From assembly GCA_024734495.1 (NCBI GenBank), contig JALMQS010000898.1, positions 1 to 64,000 of the forward strand: 64,000 nucleotides of DNA, in the 5' to 3' direction. The DNA comes from Forficula auricularia. Lineage: Eukaryota; Arthropoda; Insecta; Dermaptera; Forficulidae. The notes under the pieces were generated by a model, which ran no database searches, was not told where the DNA came from, and worked only from the letters and a program-made list of their open reading frames with translations. Of this stretch, positions 12,914-22,560 are shown piece after piece (positions within the stretch are counted from its first letter, which is position 1; every line of letters starts with the position of its first letter). The position numbers and the translations under genes are program-made.

Positions 12914-13548
12914 AGTCAGGGGTGATCCCAACCTTTTGGCTTACACGGGCCACATTTGAAGAAAAAAAAAAATTGTCTCGGAACGCGGATAAAATATTAT
13001 ACGAGTATTGATATTTGTTATTCAAAAAAAATAGTTAATAATGTAGAAACAAGAACTTTATTATTTTTTATCATAGTGAGCTTCTAATTTTTACTTTTGA
13101 TAAATTTTATACTTGAAAATAGCTTCTCGTATCATGTATTATTATTTGTTTATATTTGAAATTCGCGGCTAGATAATTAATATAAAAATTCTAATGAAGA
13201 GACAATTTTCAATTTAGCTCTCAGATCAGTCATTTAAATGTTGTTCTAGATTCTAGAACATTCAATCAGAAAGTTTGCAATTAGAAAATTTATTTCTAAT
13301 GAAAATGGAGTCGAAAATAGACCAAATGATTATTATTTTTTCGGAAATCTCGAAATCTAGTTTTAGATTCAAAATTTAAAATTATCACTTTTATTTTTCG
13401 AAAACTTCACAATAGATTTCAGATTTCTTATTTTAAAGAAAAAAATTATCAGGCCAAATTGTTGTGTGTTTTTCCAGTATTTACATATAAATCTCAATGT
13501 TTCAAGGAATTTTTATGACTTTTATATTGAGCCACAGCTTGACAGCCC
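12914..13548 (+). mobile_element. Decayed hAT-type element
   Basis: The left end CAGGGGTGATCCCAACC followed by GGGCCACA is typical of hAT elements with CAGGGGT ends. A diverged right end containing GAGCCACAGC and GCCCTG lies at about 13,530-13,548. No 8-bp duplication could be confirmed and no transposase frame survives in the AT-rich interior. Confidence 0.5.
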
Positions 13549-13780
13549 TGGTTTTAATCGAATGGGATTAAAGAAGGATATGAGGAATGATAATTTATTT
13601 TTTAAAAGGGTCACGGATATAATAATCTCTAACTATCCATTATCTATTGACATGTAAGAACGTTCAAAGATCTAAAAGACAAGTCCTGACAAGTTTTAGT
13701 TGGAGAGAAATTATCAATTAATTGTGATTGTTCTAGAAAACCCCACTTCCTTTTTATTGTCTCCTTGGTATTAGAATGAG

Positions 13781-13875
13781 TGCGGGGCTGGTGGGGCGGG
13801 TGTTCGGGGGTGGGGGGTCCAGGGGGAATAGCGGGAGTGATATGGGGGGTGGGTCGCAGTGACTGGGGTGGTTTT
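13781..13875 (+). repeat. G-rich tract with quadruplex-forming potential
   Basis: The plus strand has many separated runs of three to six G within about 95 bp, in a region otherwise strongly A/T. That fits the basic requirement for G-quadruplex formation. No coding or promoter context is evident. Confidence 0.75.
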
Positions 13876-13917
13876 TGATGCAGAATTTTAAATTAAAAAT
13901 AATATTAACATATAATT

Positions 13918-13975
13918 TTTAACTGAAGCAAAAGCTGCCGAGCATCGCTCGGTGGCTCCAGGCACTATATGTTTA
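13918..13975 (+). repeat. Repeat with CCGAGC/GCTCGG hairpin, copy 1
   Basis: The hairpin CCGAGCATCGCTCGG is followed by a block that also occurs at 22,515-22,560. There it ends a longer repeat (21,975-22,560). Hairpins like this near an end are a feature of some transposon families; no family is named. Confidence 0.6.
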
Positions 13976-14291
13976 TAAAAGTATAAGGGCCATTCATAAA
14001 ATACGTTCTCAATCAAGAGGAGAGTATTGCTTAGCGCGATGATATGTGATATGTAACATGGGGGAGGGGGGTTTAAGGAAAGTTGTTCGCACTTATTCAA
14101 TTTTATTTTAATTTTTTTCTTAACTTGTCAGCAACAAATCGTTTATAGGTGGGCTGTTGTGGCAGCATAGCTTTTGTCATTTAATTCACATCCTGTCATG
14201 AGAGCCCCTGCTATTTAGACAACTGAATATGCAGATCAGTTAAGGGTATGACTACCCTGCACAAAAAGGCACAAGCCATTTCTCCACGTTT

Positions 14292-14770
14292 ACTTTATCC
14301 AATGCGAAGCAGATAAAGTATTGAATTGATTTCGACGCTAAGCGCGATCAAAGGGTCCTCAGCTAAAGACTACGGAACCCATGATCTCAATCAAAGCCAC
14401 AAATAGTAGTATTCATTTAAGATGAATTTTAGCAGTGACGGTTTTGCCAAAAATTACTTGGGGTCTCGTCCAGAGGCCAAAAAGTGAGATTTTTACATTT
14501 AGTTTGTGCAAATAGATGGATGGATGGATGGATATACAAATGTTTCCCTTGTTTTCGTCGGCGATTTTTTCCACACCGTTCAACCGATTGAAATGAAATT
14601 GAAAACCTACCATTACTTTAACAAAATGAGGGGCTGATTATTTTTGGTGCATATCGGTGCACAAACATTAGTACTTTATTCCAATACTTTTTAATTTTTT
14701 TCTAAATATCTTGAAAATGACTTAACCAATTTTGATGTAATTTAATATTTTAGTACCTTGAGAGCGACAA
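14292..14770 (-). mobile_element. Non-autonomous TIR element, family A, copy 3
   Basis: This is a reverse-orientation copy of the element at 2283-2861 and 7706-8157, with the terminal ACTTTATCCAATGCG at its lower coordinate. It includes the shared TACGGAACCCATG block and a short run of GATG tetramers. The upper end stops at about 14,770, where homology to copy 1 fades. Confidence 0.75.
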
Positions 14771-15316
14771 ATTGATTGTTCTTTTTTTGTTTTTTTTTAA
14801 TGCAATCGAATGCAAGAAAGGGTGCACCAGTAAAGATGCGGCCCCTATGGATCTAGAAAGACCCTTGCATTACCGAAGAGAAGAGAAAATTGATTAAGTG
14901 AGAGGGTGTAGACGTAGGTGTCTATGCACTCCAGTTTTGGGTTTGAAGATTATAGGTGCTGGGAAGAATTGAGGCTGGAAGAGAGTTCTGATTCCTTGAA
15001 GTCATGGGGATATATGTATTCGCGAATGAGTGGTCCGGCACTTTTCTAATTTGACCGCGAAATAGTGTTGGGAGTCGGCAAAACGCGTGCTACGTGCAAA
15101 GCATGCTCTTTCTTTCTTTTCTGCTGTTCTTTCACACAGTTTGGCTTATGCACGATTTTTTGCCATCTGAAGCTCAATTTAATAACGATGGTGTGTTGTT
15201 ACAATGATTCGTGAATAAAGTATTGTATTATGACTATATTTTCGTCGGCGACAGAGAGAACAACGGAATCATCGTCTTGTATGAATGCATTCTATCAATG
15301 AATAAGAAGAGAGGAA
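14771..15316. other. Unassigned stretch of more balanced composition
   Basis: About 14,810-15,300 is noticeably less A/T-rich than its surroundings, but has no long open frame on either strand and no recognised domain. It precedes a Harbinger transposase relic, so it may be the 5' part of that transposon. Confidence 0.4.
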
Positions 15317-15565
15317 GTGGGCTTATTTGATTCTTTATTAAAGGATCTACGGAAAGATGAAAATAGTTTTTTCACTTATTTCCGAATGTCAAGTGCCTTC
15401 TTTGACGAACTACAGGAAAAACTCAAGAATACCCTACAGTGCCAAAATACACAATTTAGAAATTGTAGCAACGTCTGCCACAAAGCTTTCGGTCACCGTT
15501 TATTGCAGTGGCAGTGGGCAGATGCTACACGGCAGAACGACGGTTTTTACCGTGACCGTATAATG
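15317..15565 (+). pseudogene. PIF/Harbinger transposase relic (HARBI1-like N-terminal part)
   Basis: The frame from 15,317 contains a segment, FFTYFRMSSAFFDEL, that fits the conserved N-terminal part of Harbinger-type nucleases (pattern: shared YFRMS followed by FDEL). About 25 residues later homology switches to the frame starting at 15,357, which reads KLSVTVYCSGSG, like the KLSVTLRYLATG segment of the family. A frameshift near 15,470 therefore separates the two halves. The catalytic DDE region is missing. It is a dead fragment; assignment is from recalled motifs only. Confidence 0.65.
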
Positions 15566-16525
15566 TAAAATGGGTCTTCTTCACTTCACTAAAAGAATGT
15601 CTCCGTTCGGTTTTTTGCGGTTGAAAACGGGTACTGTGAATTCGCCCTTACAATATATACCTAAACAATTTTCAAAAATACATTAATTTCGTAAAATTTT
15701 AAACATGTTAAAAATATATATATATATTTTTTTTATTAAGGAAAAAGCTTCTGATATCATGTATGATTACACATATAATATATACTACTAGGCATATTTG
15801 AAGTGGGGGATTTTATTAGAACTTTACTAAAAAAAATAAAAAGTAATAAACCTAAGTTAAGATAGAAATGAAATTTAAATACCTATACATTATTAACGAG
15901 GTCGACGTTCGCAAACCTCAATTGGTGTAAAATTAGACACAAAACGGTACTTTTTCTTTCTTTTTGTAAATGAAAATGTTTCATTTAACAATTCTAAACA
16001 TATTTACTAGTTAACATTTATCATCTCAAATTGTTAATTATGTTCTAATTAATAATATTACCGAGTTAATTTCTTGGTTATCTCCATTGTTTGTATTTGA
16101 ATAGTTTTATATCATAAAAAAGAAATTAGAATATTGTATTCGTCCAAAGGGTGGCATAGATACGCCATGATACCCATTATTTTATTGTATTACTTGGTAT
16201 TTGGCCTGCCTCCCGGGCAAGCTTGGTATTGAATTCAGGGAAAAATTTTCAATGCGTTGAAAAATGTCTGGAACGTCGAGAAAAATCATTTTCAACCATG
16301 ATGTTCGTATGTCTGGATTCAATAACTACGATAACTAAAAAAAAGTCTTGGAAAGTTCGTCCTTGTGCTTTAATGTTTGTATTTCCAATGCGGAGAACTG
16401 ATTAGATTTTGAGCTTTCTAGCTCCAGATATTCAAGTTAAAAAAATGCAAAATATTCAAGAAACCTATATTATTTTTTCAGATTTTAATCTTAGTAAAAA
16501 TAATGTAGTAAAAATAATTGAGTGG
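15566..16525. other. AT-rich stretch without a supported gene
   Basis: There are only short open frames with no domains (for example 16,223-16,405). Two clusters of restriction-like sequence occur at 15,641 and 16,213; they are discussed under rejected items. Nothing else is recognised. Confidence 0.5.
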
Positions 16526-16775
16526 ATATTGATGAGGCAGTCCAAAAAAAGAAGATCATTTATACTATCTTTTTATTCATAAACCGACGTTTTGGAGGCT
16601 ATTCGAAAAGTCAGTGAAGGAAATCCAATGCGACATTCCCCTCTGTCTCCTCTTTCAGTGGCAGTAACAACACTGACTTTTCAAAATCCTGAAGAAGGAG
16701 AGAATAGCCTCCGAAACGTCGAAAAGATAGTATAAATTATCTTCTTTTTTTGGACTGCCTCATCAATATCCACTC
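16526..16775. mobile_element. Foldback element with one complete hammerhead-like core
   Basis: Arms at about 16,526-16,620 and 16,673-16,775 are inverted copies ending in a block around GATATTGATGAGGCAGTCC. The right arm holds CTGAAGAA, stem II GGAG/CTCC, GAAA and CGTC (16,689-16,721). The flanking CTTTTC and GAAAAG can pair across an internal loop. The left arm keeps ACGTTTTGGAGGC but has lost the CTGAAGA side. Confidence 0.75.
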
Positions 16776-17225
16776 AATTTCACATATCAGTCCGTCTCCA
16801 AAAATTACTCTTATCTTAGTAAAAAAAAAAAATCAGTCGAATTGAGAACCTCCTCCTTTTTTGAAGTCGTATAAAAAATAATAAACAATCAAACAGGTGT
16901 GTTTTTCATTATTCAAAAAAGTGCAATCAGCCTACCAAGTCTTTTAAAAGTTTCACTTTTTCTTTCAATTTGTAACTTGAAAAATGAAGTTTTGTTGGAA
17001 GACTAAATTTTCATTTTCGGGACAATTAAAAGTTCCTTTCCTTTTCAGGAATGATAGAAAGATAAAAATGTTAAAAGAAAAAAAAGTAGGTTAGAAGATA
17101 GAAATTCGGAGAGTTAGGCCTACTTACTTCTCAAAGAGTAAACGCTTCTAGCATAGACAATAATCTCAGAATGAGTAGATAGATCAACGTGATGATGAAA
17201 GTAAACTAAAAAGAAGTGTGTTTAC

Positions 17226-17493
17226 CTATAGAAATCATTCTCGCTGACGAGGTCTCGGATGCTGTCCTCGGGATCCACTCGATCATAGAGCCCTATCCGC
17301 TGTTGACGAGCAGCAGCTGCGGCTGTCGCTGCGGCAAGTCTTTGAAGATCACACGACAGTTCTTTTTTCGCTGATTTCTCAGCCTGAGCTTCATCAGTTT
17401 CGCTATCGCTATAGTAACAAGGTGCCTCTGCAGACAGTGCTGCAGAAGCTCGAGTTGCTGCTGATGCGGTTGGCCTATCCAAAGTAGCCCACA
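17226..17493 (-). CDS. Internal coding exon of an unidentified gene
   Basis: The exon is 268 bp on the minus strand. The acceptor is a pyrimidine-rich tract ending TTTGTTTCAG, with the exon starting at 17,493. The donor TATAG|GTAAAC ends it at 17,226. The peptide reads WATLDRPTASAATRASAALS, continues through an acidic stretch (YYSDSETDEAQAEK), a leucine/alanine-rich segment suggestive of a helix or coiled coil, and ends IRDLVSENDFY. Composition and GC content are clearly above background. It enters with two bases completing a codon and leaves in phase 2. The upstream phase fits the exon at 46,753-46,945. No next exon was found at lower coordinates in the window. I do not recognise the protein. 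Confidence 0.7.
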
Positions 17494-17730
17494 CTGAAAC
17501 AAATGCAAACAAAAAAAAATCATAAATTATTAAACTCATAGTGAAGGGTTAATGGGTTGGTATTTATTTTGTTTTCAATAAACTCCGTGCGTTAACTATA
17601 ATCAATTGATTGATTTATTTAGCCGTATGACGTCGCCGGTAAACTCGAATAATTCGAAGACTAGTCGATATACGAGTATAGAAAAGATAAGGAATCCATA
17701 ATAAATACAAAAAATACCTCATAGAATAGT
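17494..17730. other. Presumed start of a very long intron (minus-strand gene)
   Basis: This is AT-rich sequence directly upstream of the exon at 17,226-17,493 in gene orientation. It holds the acceptor's pyrimidine tract and no other recognised feature. Confidence 0.45.
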
Positions 17731-18070
17731 AAAACGGGTTCTTCCTAGTTAAAAAGCCTTTCACTGAATAGCTTTGTGGCAACTAGAATTTACTGATGTT
17801 GGTTGAGTGAGTTTGATCCATAGGTCCAGAATCTTCATTTTTGACCTTCCGCCTCGTTTTGGGTGTTTAGTTTCAAAATTTTTTAAACGAAAATGTCAAA
17901 AATTACATCCTCTACAACTTTGCTTCTAACGAGGATATAATTTTTGACATTTTCGTTTTAAAAAATGAGACCCAAGGTCAAAAAATGAAGATTTTAGACC
18001 AAACTCAACCAACATCAGTAAATTCTAGTTGCCACAAAGGAGAAGAACCCGTTCTTACTAAAAACGGGTT
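17731..18070. mobile_element. Foldback element (MITE-like)
   Basis: Imperfect inverted arms run from 17,731 (AAAACGGGTTCTTCC) to about 17,912, and from about 17,930 to 18,070. They share ACATCAGTAAATTCTAGTTG in reversed orientation and an inner AAAATGTCAAAAATTA segment. Arm lengths differ because of indels. No coding sequence is seen. Confidence 0.75.
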
Positions 18071-18189
18071 TTTACTGCAACATATACATTCACAAACATA
18101 AATAGATGGGAGAATCAATTTAAATAAATAAATAATTATGAAAATAATTAAATACAATTAATAATAATAGTTAGGTATATAATTATATA

Positions 18190-18370
18190 TTAGGGTGGCC
18201 CAAAAAAACCGAATATTTTGTTATTTTTTATCTCACATGAAAATATATGGTATTAATTTAACATGTTTTTAAAATGCTCAGCCAAAGAATTAGCCCGATT
18301 AAAAATTCGTTTTAAAAATTTCGTAAATGGTAGAAAATTCAATTTTTTTTGGCATAATTTACAAAGACAA
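18190..18370 (+). repeat. Dispersed repeat beginning AGGGTGGCCC
   Basis: The start AGGGTGGCCCAAAAAAACC is reminiscent of a widespread invertebrate repeat terminus. No second end or copy was located in this window, so the class is not given. Confidence 0.35.
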
Positions 18371-19336
18371 TTAATTATATAATATATATAGCATTGAAGA
18401 TTGAAATGCGAATGATGTCATGCATATGAAAATAAAATAAAATAATCATCATAAAATTATGTTAGTTTACAGAATTATTATACAATTAATTCAAGTAGAA
18501 ATCAATTAAAAACAATCGAGATGAATCATTATAAATGATCTTCCTTTTTCCTCAATTACATTAATATATTAATATTACTCAATTTTTTTAATTTTTTGCT
18601 TTATTATCTCAGTGAATTAAAATTTCTGGAACGTAAAGAAAAGAGTATTAAAATTTTAGGTTCAATCTGCTCTATGAAAATAAATATGCGACAGGTCTCA
18701 GCATGTTTGCGCCAATTAAGATATGTTATAAATATTCTCTAACTATACTCTCTAATACAGCGCTAATAATTGACGTCGCCGACGAACGTCTTGTGGCTTA
18801 TTAGCTTTTAATTAGGTCATAATCTTATTTGTCAAATGTCATTTTTTGGAATCTGTTATTTTTATGGTCAAATATCCAAAAATTTTAATTAGTATTAGAT
18901 ATCAGTAGAGACCGGATTTTTATGCAATTAAAAGTGCCAAAATATGCCATAAAATATGCAGTTAAAAATGCTGAAATATGCAAGTAATATGCAAAATACG
19001 TTGAAATATGTAAATTGCAGTGAGAGATGGCAAAATAAATATTTTTTATGCACTAAAAAATTAAAATTGAAGACAAAATGACTAGATATAAATTTGAAGG
19101 AGTGCTATGAGAGGAATAAAATGATAAAGTAAGTTATAGACAACAAGTATCAAATATCTACTTTTATTGCGTAAAATATTGCACAAAATTCTCGTTTACA
19201 TTTAATATAATATTATTAAAAAATCTTTAAACTCAAAGAAATAATAGGTAGACTTGAATAAAATAAACATAATAAATATATATTAAAATTCTTCCAGAAC
19301 TTAAGTGACTTGATTTAAATTTTAAATCAAAAATAA

Positions 19337-19655
19337 GACTATAGAGGTTTTATTATTTTACATTTATTTGTTAAACCGACGTTTCGGAGATTTATTCTCT
19401 CCTTCTTCAGGGTAACAAAAAGTCAATGAAAGTAGTTCAAATCATAATTACTTCCTGTCTCCTTTGACAATGTCAAAAAAAAAAACATTATAAAAATTTT
19501 TTCATCTCGAATAGAAATAAAGTAAAAAGCAATTCAATTATGATTTGAACTACTTTCATTGACTTTTTGTTACCCTGAAGAAGGAGAGAATAAATCTCCG
19601 AAACGTCGGTTTAACAAATAAATGTAAAATAATAAAACCTCTATAGTCTTATTTT
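19337..19655. mobile_element. Foldback element with hammerhead-like core in both arms
   Basis: Arms of roughly 115-125 bp (about 19,337-19,461 and 19,530-19,655) are inverted copies. Both carry the full motif: minus strand 19,370-19,416 and plus strand 19,569-19,615. In each, GTTACC precedes CTGAAGAA, stem II is GGAGA/TCTCC around GAATAAA, and GAAACGTC is followed by GGTTTAAC. ACC/GGT plus GTT/AAC can form the outer stem. AAATAAA lies just downstream. It was inserted in the hAT at 18,906-21,966. Confidence 0.85.
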
Positions 19656-19679
19656 TTTACAACCACCGTGGACTGCTTT

Positions 19680-19862
19680 CATCAACATCCAAGTGCATAT
19701 TTCAATAACTATTTGAATTATTTAATTGATAACTATACAGTTTCGGTCACCACTGGTCGACCATCCTCAGTAGTTATCTCGTTCAAGAACTGGAATTTGT
19801 CATTTCACATGAAACATTCATTCCTAAATCTTCAATATAGATACATCACACAATTCATTACA

Positions 19863-19901
<39 letters not shown>

Positions 19902-20190
19902 CAACAATTTATAAAAAACGTTTATCACTGAACTAGAAACTATTTTGAATTGATAATCAGTGATAAACGTTTTTATAAATTGTTGCTATATATATATATG
20001 TGTGTGTGATTGTAATGAATTGTGTGATGTATCTATATTGAAGATTTAGGAATGAATGTTTCATGTGAAATGACAAATTCCGGTTCTTGAACGAGATAAC
20101 TACTGAGGATGGTCGACCAGTGTGACCGAACCTGTATAGTTATCAATTAATTAATTCAAATAGTTATTGAAATTATTGTTTTATTATATT
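19680..20190. mobile_element. Foldback element with AT microsatellite and hammerhead-like cores
   Basis: Long arms (about 19,690-19,925 and 19,960-20,180) are inverted copies separated by a short centre. An (AT)n tract at 19,868-19,902 pairs with a shorter AT/GT tract near 19,988-20,007. Each arm carries a motif with outer stem TAACTA/TAGTTA, core CTGAGGAT and stem II GGTC/GACC: minus strand 19,730-19,776 (with GAAAC) and plus strand 20,097-20,142 (with GAACC). It lies directly beside the previous foldback. Confidence 0.85.
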
Positions 20191-20668
20191 TGTGACAAAA
20201 CCAACCCTTCAATTTAACGAAAAAAATAATAAATATAATTGTTTCAAAAATGTGAACGAAAAAAATGGGCGGGGTAGTTTTATTTAACAGACACGATTGT
20301 ATTGTATTGCTTTTATTTTTTTACCATATATTATTATAACTAGCTTTTTCTTATTGACGTACAAATAATAAACTAATGCAAATATTTGACCGGCTATAAT
20401 AACTTGATCCCTAAACTAATTTATACACACTTCAACACATACACACGAACACTCAATGTCCAAAATGGGCTATAGTTCCCGAAGGCCGTTAAAAAAATAA
20501 AGAAAGAAAGAAATAATTAACAAATGGTCTCAAAAAATAATTAAAATTTGATTGTAATTGTAAATAATTTATGTTTACAAGTGTCCTCCTGTTTTATTTC
20601 TTCTTTTTCTTTAATTCTTTCTTCGAAAAGTTACTTTAAAACTTTTGTTAAGGGAGAATGGTGTAGGT

Positions 20669-21690
20669 CAGGGGTCGGCAACCTTTTTGGAGACGGAAGA
20701 GCCAAAAGTTACAATTTACAAAATTTCTCAAGTTTTTAAAGAGCCACTAACATTTTTGTTTCAATATTATGGTATTTGATTAGGATTAGGTATATAAATT
20801 TGATTTTTGATTTAAAATAAATAGCTTTAAATATGAAATAATATTTATTCATATAAAAACATACAAATGTTTCACACAAAACATATTAAAGTATTTTAGC
20901 TAGCTCTGCTAGAATAATAAAATTAGTAATCAAATAATATAACTATAATTATTGAATAATAGATAGTTACATCAATGGAGCATTGGCCTTGCATGCCTTT
21001 TGAAAGTTTGGTTAAATCTGGCTCATAGCTTGTTGTTTTCAGTTTCAAGCACGCGTCTAGATTTTTATTTGTTAGTTGGCTTCTTACTTTACTTTTTATT
21101 ATATTTATTTGCTATTTCTCCACGAGTTTGCCCTGAGAGCAGCAGCAATCCTAGCAGTTCTTTTGGACCTTGGGACGACAGAGACCTGACGAAAAGTTTA
21201 ACTTGTGCCGTGTCTTTTATGTCGCAAGACTCATCCATAGCAAGTGATAAAGCAGAAGCCAGTTGAATGTCTTCCACTTGCATATGTGTTATATTTGAAA
21301 ACATTTTAGCAGTTCTACCTTGTACTGTTTTAGCAGATAATGGCAAATCTTTGATTTTCTTCATGATTTTAGTTTTGATTTTGAAATCACGAAATAGTTC
21401 TTCAGCTCCAAGTAAGAAACAATTTTTGACGTACTCACCATCTGTGAATGGTTTCCCTCTTTTTGCAATTTGTAGTGATATTGCAAAGCTTGCCAGATTT
21501 ACATTATTTGAAGATTGCACCCAGTTACTTAGCATAGAACTCGACTCATAGATTGCGCCCAGTTACTTAGCATAGAACTCGACAGTTGTTTTTGTTTTTG
21601 AACCTCTTTAACAGATTTTTCCGTGCGTCTCCTGTTGGATATTTAGTTCTTTTAAAAATTTTCTAAAAAAAATTTCAAAAATTTTCTTTA
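20669..21690. mobile_element. Second hAT fragment nested in the first
   Basis: The left end CAGGGGTCGGCAACC followed by AGAGCC is a typical hAT terminus. The matching right end was not found, so the insertion is probably truncated; the outer element resumes near 21,690. It contains the transposase fragment at 21,089-21,535 and a short direct duplication of CCCAGTTACTTAGCATAG (about 21,520 and 21,556). Confidence 0.7.
21089..21535 (-). pseudogene. hAT transposase fragment (GTF2IRD2/ZMYM-like)
   Basis: A 148-codon frame on the minus strand includes [20 protein letters not shown] near residues 20-40 and [17 protein letters not shown] near residues 92-108. These match the conserved N-terminal half of hAT transposases related to GTF2IRD2-like domesticated proteins. 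MDES plus D fits the first catalytic acidic region. The usual protein is over 500 residues; the BED finger, the rest of the RNase H fold and the C-terminal dimerisation region are absent. It is a dead fragment. Confidence 0.8.
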
Positions 21691-21974
21691 CTTTACTTTT
21701 AAAAATACGTATTTGACACGAAATGTGCAATATTTGACAAAAAAATCCTTCAAATATGCAATTTTATGCAATATCTTTCAAATACGCAATTTTATGTAAC
21801 ATCTTTCAAATATGCAATTTTATGCAATATTACTCAAATATGCAAAAATATGCAGTATAAAATTTAACCCGCAGTATCCTAGATGCATGATTCGGAAGAT
21901 TATTGATCTCCTGGGTCGTATGTTTCGGCGAACAAAATATGCAATTGCATAGGAATCCGGTCTCTAGATATCAG

Positions 21975-22560
21975 ATAGGGGGATTTTTTTGTAAAATTTT
22001 ATACGTATATCTTTCTCTAGATATGGGCCGATTAATTCTTTTATATCATCAGACCGCGTGAACTTTGCACATTTACACTACACTGTTCATCCCTCCATTT
22101 TAGAGGTTAATAGAGAGAAAGTGTAGGCTTTTGGAATTTTTTATTATTTGAACCCCCTGCGATTCGCAACCATAAATCTCAGAGCCACGAAATTCGAAAC
22201 TTAAGCTCGATATAGGCTAGAAGGGGTATATCATGCTTTTGCTTGAAATCAGAACACCGTAAGTTGACATTTACATGAAAGATTTTTCGTTTTTTTTGAT
22301 TTTCTCAAAAACGGCACTAACGATTTTTTTTTAAATTGGTATACTTATCAAATGTCATGAGTTATTAGTCGTGTATTGATTTTAATCCGATTGAAATAAA
22401 AGAAGGGGATGTAAATTAGGAGTGTCGTAAACTAAATATTTTAAACATTCATATATCGTCTTCGGTAAGTCGTAGAACCTTGAAATTTGAAACTTAAGCT
22501 ATTTGGAGGCAAAAAGTTACCGAGCATCGCTCGGTGCTCCAGACACTATATACTTATAAA
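21975..22560 (+). repeat. Longer repeat ending in the CCGAGC/GCTCGG hairpin
   Basis: The block following the hAT includes TCAAAAACGGCACTAACGAT and GTCGTAGAACCTTGAAATTT and ends with ACCGAGCATCGCTCGGT plus the segment shared with 13,918-13,975. It looks like the 3' portion of a dispersed element of unknown class. The hAT at 18,906 may have inserted into it. Confidence 0.5.

Larger units (their letters stand above)
18906..21966. mobile_element. Complete hAT element with nested insertions
   Basis: Terminal repeats TAGAGACCGGAT face inward at both ends, and the 8-bp direct repeat GATATCAG flanks the element (18,898-18,905 and 21,967-21,974). An 8-bp duplication and a YAGNG-type end are diagnostic of the hAT superfamily. 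Comparison with the 960-bp copy at 6130-7090 shows extra DNA at two points: about 19,283-20,205 (two foldbacks) and about 20,669-21,690 (a second hAT fragment). The outer element itself has no transposase and must have been moved in trans. It lies in the presumed long intron. Confidence 0.9.

Noticed and set aside
15317..15568. Active Harbinger-derived gene
   Set aside because: Frameshift inside conserved blocks and no catalytic region.
15641..16240. GAATTCGCCCTT at 15,643 (like a TA-cloning vector junction) and a CCCGGG/AAGCTT/GAATTC cluster at 16,212-16,237
   Set aside because: Flanking bases do not fit a vector and the sequence between is ordinary A/T-rich DNA; chance is sufficient. A vector-database match over more than 30 bp would revive it.
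17293..17523. Alternative frame over the 17-kb exon
   Set aside because: It ignores the strong acceptor and donor, and its peptide is a glutamine/leucine-rich shadow of the supported frame.
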